DNA from: Levilactobacillus mulengensis
GTDB taxonomy: Bacteria; Bacillota; Bacilli; Lactobacillales; Lactobacillaceae
Length of the DNA stretch: 64,000 bases
NCBI RefSeq assembly: GCF_003946045.1
Contig: NZ_RHNW01000015.1
Coordinates: forward strand, 1-64,000
Direction of reading: 5' to 3'
In this document: positions 61,040 through 64,000 of the stretch, piece by piece
Layout: every line of letters starts with the position of its first letter
Numbering within the stretch: position 1 is the stretch's first letter
The notes under the pieces: model-generated
What the model was told of the DNA's origin: nothing
What the model saw: only the letters and a program-made list of their open reading frames with translations
The model's database searches: none
Made by a program: the position numbers and the translations under genes

Positions 61040-61604
61040 AGTTTTGGTGATCACCGGCGCAACGGGCACTGGCAAGACCACGGTTCAAGATTATTTGGTG
61101 GCCCACTATCCCGTCACCAAGGTCATCACCCACACGACGCGGCCACCGCGCCAGGGTGAGGTCGATGGCGTCGACTACTATTTTGAAACGGAAGCCAGCT
61201 TCCCCAAGAACCATTACCTGGAATCCGTGACGTACGCCGGTTACCACTACGGCTCCTCACGGGAGGGCCTGGCCCGCGGTTTTGAACGCGCCCCATTTGA
61301 CGCCATCGTGCTAGACAGCAAGGGTGCCATCACCTACGCCGAAGAGCTGGGTGACCAGGCCGTCATCATTTTCCTCACGGTTAGCGAGTCTACCAAGCTG
61401 GCCCACCGGTTGAGCAAACGGGGCGATGATGAAGAAATGATGGCCCAGCGCTTAGCCAGTCCGGAGTACCGCCGCGACCTGACCATGCCGCTGGCACTGC
61501 GGGGCAAAGCCATTCAGCTAAACAACGACGACTGGCAACAGACCCAGGTGAAGCTGGATGAGTTGATGACGCGGTTGCGACAGGGAGAGACGGCTGATAG
61601 TTGA
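61029..61604 (+). CDS. Guanylate-kinase-like P-loop protein
   Basis: Nucleotide kinase-fold protein, 191 residues. Walker A GATGTGKTT at residues 10-18, then THTTRPPRQGEVDGVDYYF (the GMP-binding region STTRxPRxGE-G--Y-F of guanylate kinases) near 35-53. The lid part is divergent (LSKRGDDEEMMAQRL). As a housekeeping gmk is expected elsewhere, this may be a paralogue with altered substrate. Coupled to the Nudix gene. Confidence 0.83.
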   Translation: MPNKVLVITGATGTGKTTVQDYLVAHYPVTKVITHTTRPPRQGEVDGVDYYFETEASFPKNHYLESVTYAGYHYGSSREGLARGFERAPFDAIVLDSKGAITYAEELGDQAVIIFLTVSESTKLAHRLSKRGDDEEMMAQRLASPEYRRDLTMPLALRGKAIQLNNDDWQQTQVKLDELMTRLRQGETADS

Positions 61605-61662
61605 GTTTCCCAGTAAATATGATAAACTAACAGGGAATTCGGGTTTACACTGAGTTTTAAGT

Positions 61663-61835
61663 CGCCTTACCGGGTGGGCAAAATGGACCGGAACGCTGTG
61701 GGGAGGACGCCCCGAGCCAAAGAGCGGTCTCGAAGCTCGCTTTGAACCTCAAAGGGCGAGTTTCAAAGTCGCCATTTCTAACGCGAGCCGCGTTAGAAAT
61801 CCCACGGCTGAGTCAGTTTTTCTCGTCCTCACGGC
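61663..61835 (+). repeat. Cloverleaf intergenic repeat, copy 38 (compact type)
   Basis: H2 is CTTTGAA/TTCAAAG where most copies have CTTTGAG/CTCAAAG, a clean G-C to A-U swap. H3 is ATTTCTAACGCG/CGCGTTAGAAAT, 12 bp perfect and unique. Sense to the kinase-like gene, 59 nt after its stop. Confidence 0.88.
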
Positions 61836-62029
61836 TGACACTGGTTTAAACCGAATTGGCTGTTAGGCTTATCGGTTGGGTTTGTATTGGCTGGTGAGTT
61901 TGAACTGGAAGTATTCGGTTCGTGAACTGAGCACGGGCGACTATATTAATTTGGAAAACAACATTTAAGTTTAGAGATTAAGTCATTGAGAGTTTCTGGG
62001 GCTGAGCGGTTAGTGAAAATTACCGCACC

Positions 62030-62132
62030 CTGTCAGTGACTAGAGGCGGGCCAACTTGACCAGCTGAAAGCCCGCCCCACAGGCTGAAAGCGACCCCACA
62101 GCAGGGCAGGTTGAGCCCGCCGTCGGGAACGA
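62030..62132 (-). repeat. Cloverleaf intergenic repeat, copy 39 (internal deletion)
   Basis: GTGACTAGAGGCGGGCCAACTTGACCAGCTG joins straight to AAAGCCCGCC of H1; H3 and H2 are deleted. Antisense to the Fur gene. Confidence 0.72.
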
Positions 62133-62195
62133 CCAGCCCACGCACACCAAATCGTTTATTTTCGCAAAACCAGAGAAAGAAGGAGGTTGGGCACT

Positions 62196-62654
62196 ATGGC
62201 AGAATCGTTAACCACCGCCGTCGCCATTTTAAAGAAGAACAAACTGAAGATGACCAAGCAACGGCACGCTCTCTTGGAGTTCCTGCTGACGAACCAAGCC
62301 CACTACACCGACGTGGTGACCGTGGATGCTTACATGCGGACCGAGTTTCCGGGGATGAGCCACAACACGGTTTACCGTAACCTCAAGGAGTTCGAAGAGG
62401 TTGGCATCGTTGAGCAAAACACGGAACAGGAACGGGTACGGGTCAAGTATCAGTGTGACCTGCATCACCAACACCATCATCATTTTGTGTGTCAAAATTG
62501 TGGTAAGGTGATTGAATTACAGATGTGCCCGATGGACTTTTTCACAGATCAATTACCGGGTTGTGAAATCGCCGGGCATAGCTTCGAGCTGTACGGCCTG
62601 TGCGCTGACTGCAAGGCGGCCGGTGTTCAGGAAGCAGACTTAGTGAAAAATTAA
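62196..62654 (+). CDS. Fur-family transcriptional regulator
   Basis: Metal-dependent or peroxide-sensing repressor, 152 residues. Winged helix at 8-85 (KMTKQRHALLEFL, MSHNTVYRNLKEFEEVGIV), then HHQHHHHFVCQNCGK with the first CxxC and LCADC with the second, which form the structural zinc site. The His-rich stretch would bind the regulatory metal. PerR, Zur and Fur cannot be separated from this alone. AAGGAGG precedes ATG 62196. Confidence 0.88.
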   Translation: MAESLTTAVAILKKNKLKMTKQRHALLEFLLTNQAHYTDVVTVDAYMRTEFPGMSHNTVYRNLKEFEEVGIVEQNTEQERVRVKYQCDLHHQHHHHFVCQNCGKVIELQMCPMDFFTDQLPGCEIAGHSFELYGLCADCKAAGVQEADLVKN

Positions 62655-62728
62655 GATAAATTTGAAAGATTTTTGAGTTTCCTATGCGACAATAGTCGTA
62701 ATTAGGCAAAACGAAGGAGGAATGACGC

Positions 62729-63256
62729 ATGGGGTATCGCACACCACCCTTGATTACGCCGTTCGCAATTGTCTCAATGGCGCTGGCCTTGGGGGCAACT
62801 AACGTGGTGACAAACACGGTGACGAAGACCAATGAAGGCGCCACGCGGGTGTCGAACACCAGCTCATCACTGGTCAACAATCTGTCGTCGAGTGATTCGA
62901 AGAAAAAGGCTAGTGACGACAGTAAGAAGAAGGATTCTGACTCCTCTAAGAGCAGTTCCGATAGCAGTGATTCCTCATCGAAGGACGAGTCATCCACGGA
63001 CACGGAAAGTTCCTCGGCCAAGAAGACCTCTTCGACCGAGTCCAGCACCGCAGAGAACACAGGTGGTCACACAACTGGGACAACCGGGACCACGAATTCT
63101 AAAAAGAAGAAGACCTCATCGAGCGCCGTTAGCTCTTCAGCGACTACTGAAGAGAGTTCCACGAACGATGCCGATACGGCTAATGACACAACTGACAATA
63201 CCGACACGGCTGGCCAAACGACTAATGGCACGACCAATGACGGCACCAATCAATAA
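62729..63256 (+). CDS. Ser/Thr/Asp-rich cell-surface or membrane-anchored protein
   Basis: Not a recognised family. A hydrophobic N-terminal segment (LITPFAIVSMALALGA, residues 8-23) serves as signal or anchor, followed by 150 residues of low-complexity Ser, Thr, Lys, Asp and Asn, which would be disordered outside the cell and may be glycosylated. No LPxTG. AAGGAGG precedes the ATG. The next gene starts 20 nt later, so they form an operon. Confidence 0.72.
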   Translation: MGYRTPPLITPFAIVSMALALGATNVVTNTVTKTNEGATRVSNTSSSLVNNLSSSDSKKKASDDSKKKDSDSSKSSSDSSDSSSKDESSTDTESSSAKKTSSTESSTAENTGGHTTGTTGTTNSKKKKTSSSAVSSSATTEESSTNDADTANDTTDNTDTAGQTTNGTTNDGTNQ

Positions 63257-63276
63257 CGAAGGAAGGGGGACCGATA

Positions 63277-64000
63277 ATGCTTAGTTTCCTTGATATGGTT
63301 AACCATTATTTAGGCTACATCAACGTCAACGCCAAAATTAAAAACCGCATCTATGTGATCATTGGTGCGTTGGGTGACCTCTACCTGTTCTACATCGCGG
63401 TTCGTTACCTGCAAAACGGCCATCCGTTCTGGGGCTTACTGATCTTACTGGTAGCTATCATTCTCTTGTACTTTGTCTACCTGAACACTATCTATTATTT
63501 TACCGAGAAGACGGCCCCGTTCGACATCTCGCCTAAGATTGAAAAGATGCTGCACATGAAGCCCAAGGAAGCCGAAGAGGACGCTGCCAAAACGGCGGTC
63601 CGCGGCGGTCGGAACATTCCGGCCAACGGTTACTTTGATGAAAAGAAGATTCTGCCCGGGAAGCTGACCATGAGTGGCATGGACGCCCGCAACGTTCAGA
63701 ATCTCGCCACGCAACTCCAACAGAATCAGCTGTTACAGCTGGATTACTCCGGGTTGGGTGACCGCGAAATCATGGAACAGACGCGCCAAAACGGCAAACC
63801 CGTTTACGCCTCTGGCCCTGGCACCCTGATTCCCTACTTCGACATGCAAACGGAAGGCAACCAACTGGTCGTCTACGCCGGCATCAACCAAGCGGAGAAG
63901 CAACGGGTCGGGGTGGTCAGCACGGTCGGCTTACAAAATGTGGCCGATGTGCGTGACCAGTTCGAACTGTATTTAGCCAACGCCACACTGGTTGGGGGCC
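63277..64000 (+). CDS. Membrane protein of unknown function, cut by the window end
   Basis: The frame from ATG 63277 (with GGAAGGGGGA upstream) stays open for 241 codons to the last base. Two membrane helices are visible at about residues 26-46 and 50-70, followed by a soluble cytoplasmic region containing PANGYFDEKKILPGKLTMSG and GTLIPYFDMQTEGN. I recognise the pattern only as one found in lactobacillar membrane proteins; function unknown. Same operon as the Ser-rich protein. Confidence 0.75.
   Translation, partial: MLSFLDMVNHYLGYINVNAKIKNRIYVIIGALGDLYLFYIAVRYLQNGHPFWGLLILLVAIILLYFVYLNTIYYFTEKTAPFDISPKIEKMLHMKPKEAEEDAAKTAVRGGRNIPANGYFDEKKILPGKLTMSGMDARNVQNLATQLQQNQLLQLDYSGLGDREIMEQTRQNGKPVYASGPGTLIPYFDMQTEGNQLVVYAGINQAEKQRVGVVSTVGLQNVADVRDQFELYLANATLVGG

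Noticed and set aside
9028-62132. Repeats as MITEs of a transposon
   Set aside because: Terminal arms are not constant between copies, as transposase recognition would need, and no consistent target duplications were seen. Orientation also follows the genes.
1-64000. CRISPR array
   Set aside because: No short direct repeats with regular unique spacers; the repeats here are long, structured and irregularly spaced.

Overview
The window looks like the chromosome of a G+C-rich member of the Lactobacillaceae, most likely a Levilactobacillus-type heterofermenter. This is an inference from gene content (PepX, LtaS, the diacetyl/acetoin reductase ButA, an NlpC/P60 wall hydrolase with a lactobacillar signal peptide, a choloylglycine-hydrolase family enzyme, TrpXYZ-type transporters) and from the strong G/C bias at third codon positions; no rRNA or species marker is present. 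About fifty protein genes are supported. No tRNA, rRNA, CRISPR array or prophage was seen.

Layout. 1-9 kb: two HAD phosphatases, a PTS EIIC, two DUF915-type alpha/beta hydrolases, a secreted Lys-rich protein, a nucleoside hydrolase with its own operator, a PrsW-like membrane protease and a ferredoxin/flavodoxin-NADP reductase. 9-25 kb: LtaS, a phosphatase/GNAT pair, an AT-rich gene resembling the uracil-DNA-glycosylase fold, NlpC/P60, MerR, a PadR-MFS efflux operon, an SDR and a large MMPL protein. 25-35 kb: ButA, choloylglycine-family hydrolase, YdcF, GH73 glucosaminidase, serine hydrolase, TerC, a MucBP-like secreted protein and a hydroxyacid dehydrogenase. 35-47 kb: a DinJ/YafQ module, two paralogous TrpXYZ-type ABC transporters on opposite strands around a DegV gene, and a HigBA module. 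47-64 kb: CPBP protease, VOC, ABC-F, L,D-transpeptidase, prolyl peptidase, PepX, an APC permease, an orphan TnpB element, Nudix and guanylate-kinase-like genes, a Fur regulator and two envelope proteins, the last cut by the window end.

Two things stand out. First, at least 39 copies or fragments of one dispersed intergenic repeat fill about a tenth of the window. Each complete copy folds as an outer stem enclosing three hairpins. The stem sequences change from copy to copy while pairing is kept, and the joining segments (GTGGGG, GCGGTC, GTCCCATG, CGACACAG) stay constant. Every copy points away from the nearest gene: in all eight intergenic regions that hold both orientations, plus copies lie left of minus copies, and the 13 copies lying within 75 nt of a stop codon are all in the sense of that gene. 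Several lie between a stop codon and its terminator.

Second, each TrpXYZ-type operon is preceded by a strong promoter, a short leader peptide and a set of mutually exclusive hairpins ending in an intrinsic terminator. One leader peptide ends FAFSFFFR, the other GRWQSR. Both fit classical ribosome-stalling attenuation, predicting a phenylalanine-responsive and a tryptophan-responsive transporter in a group where T-box RNAs normally do this job.
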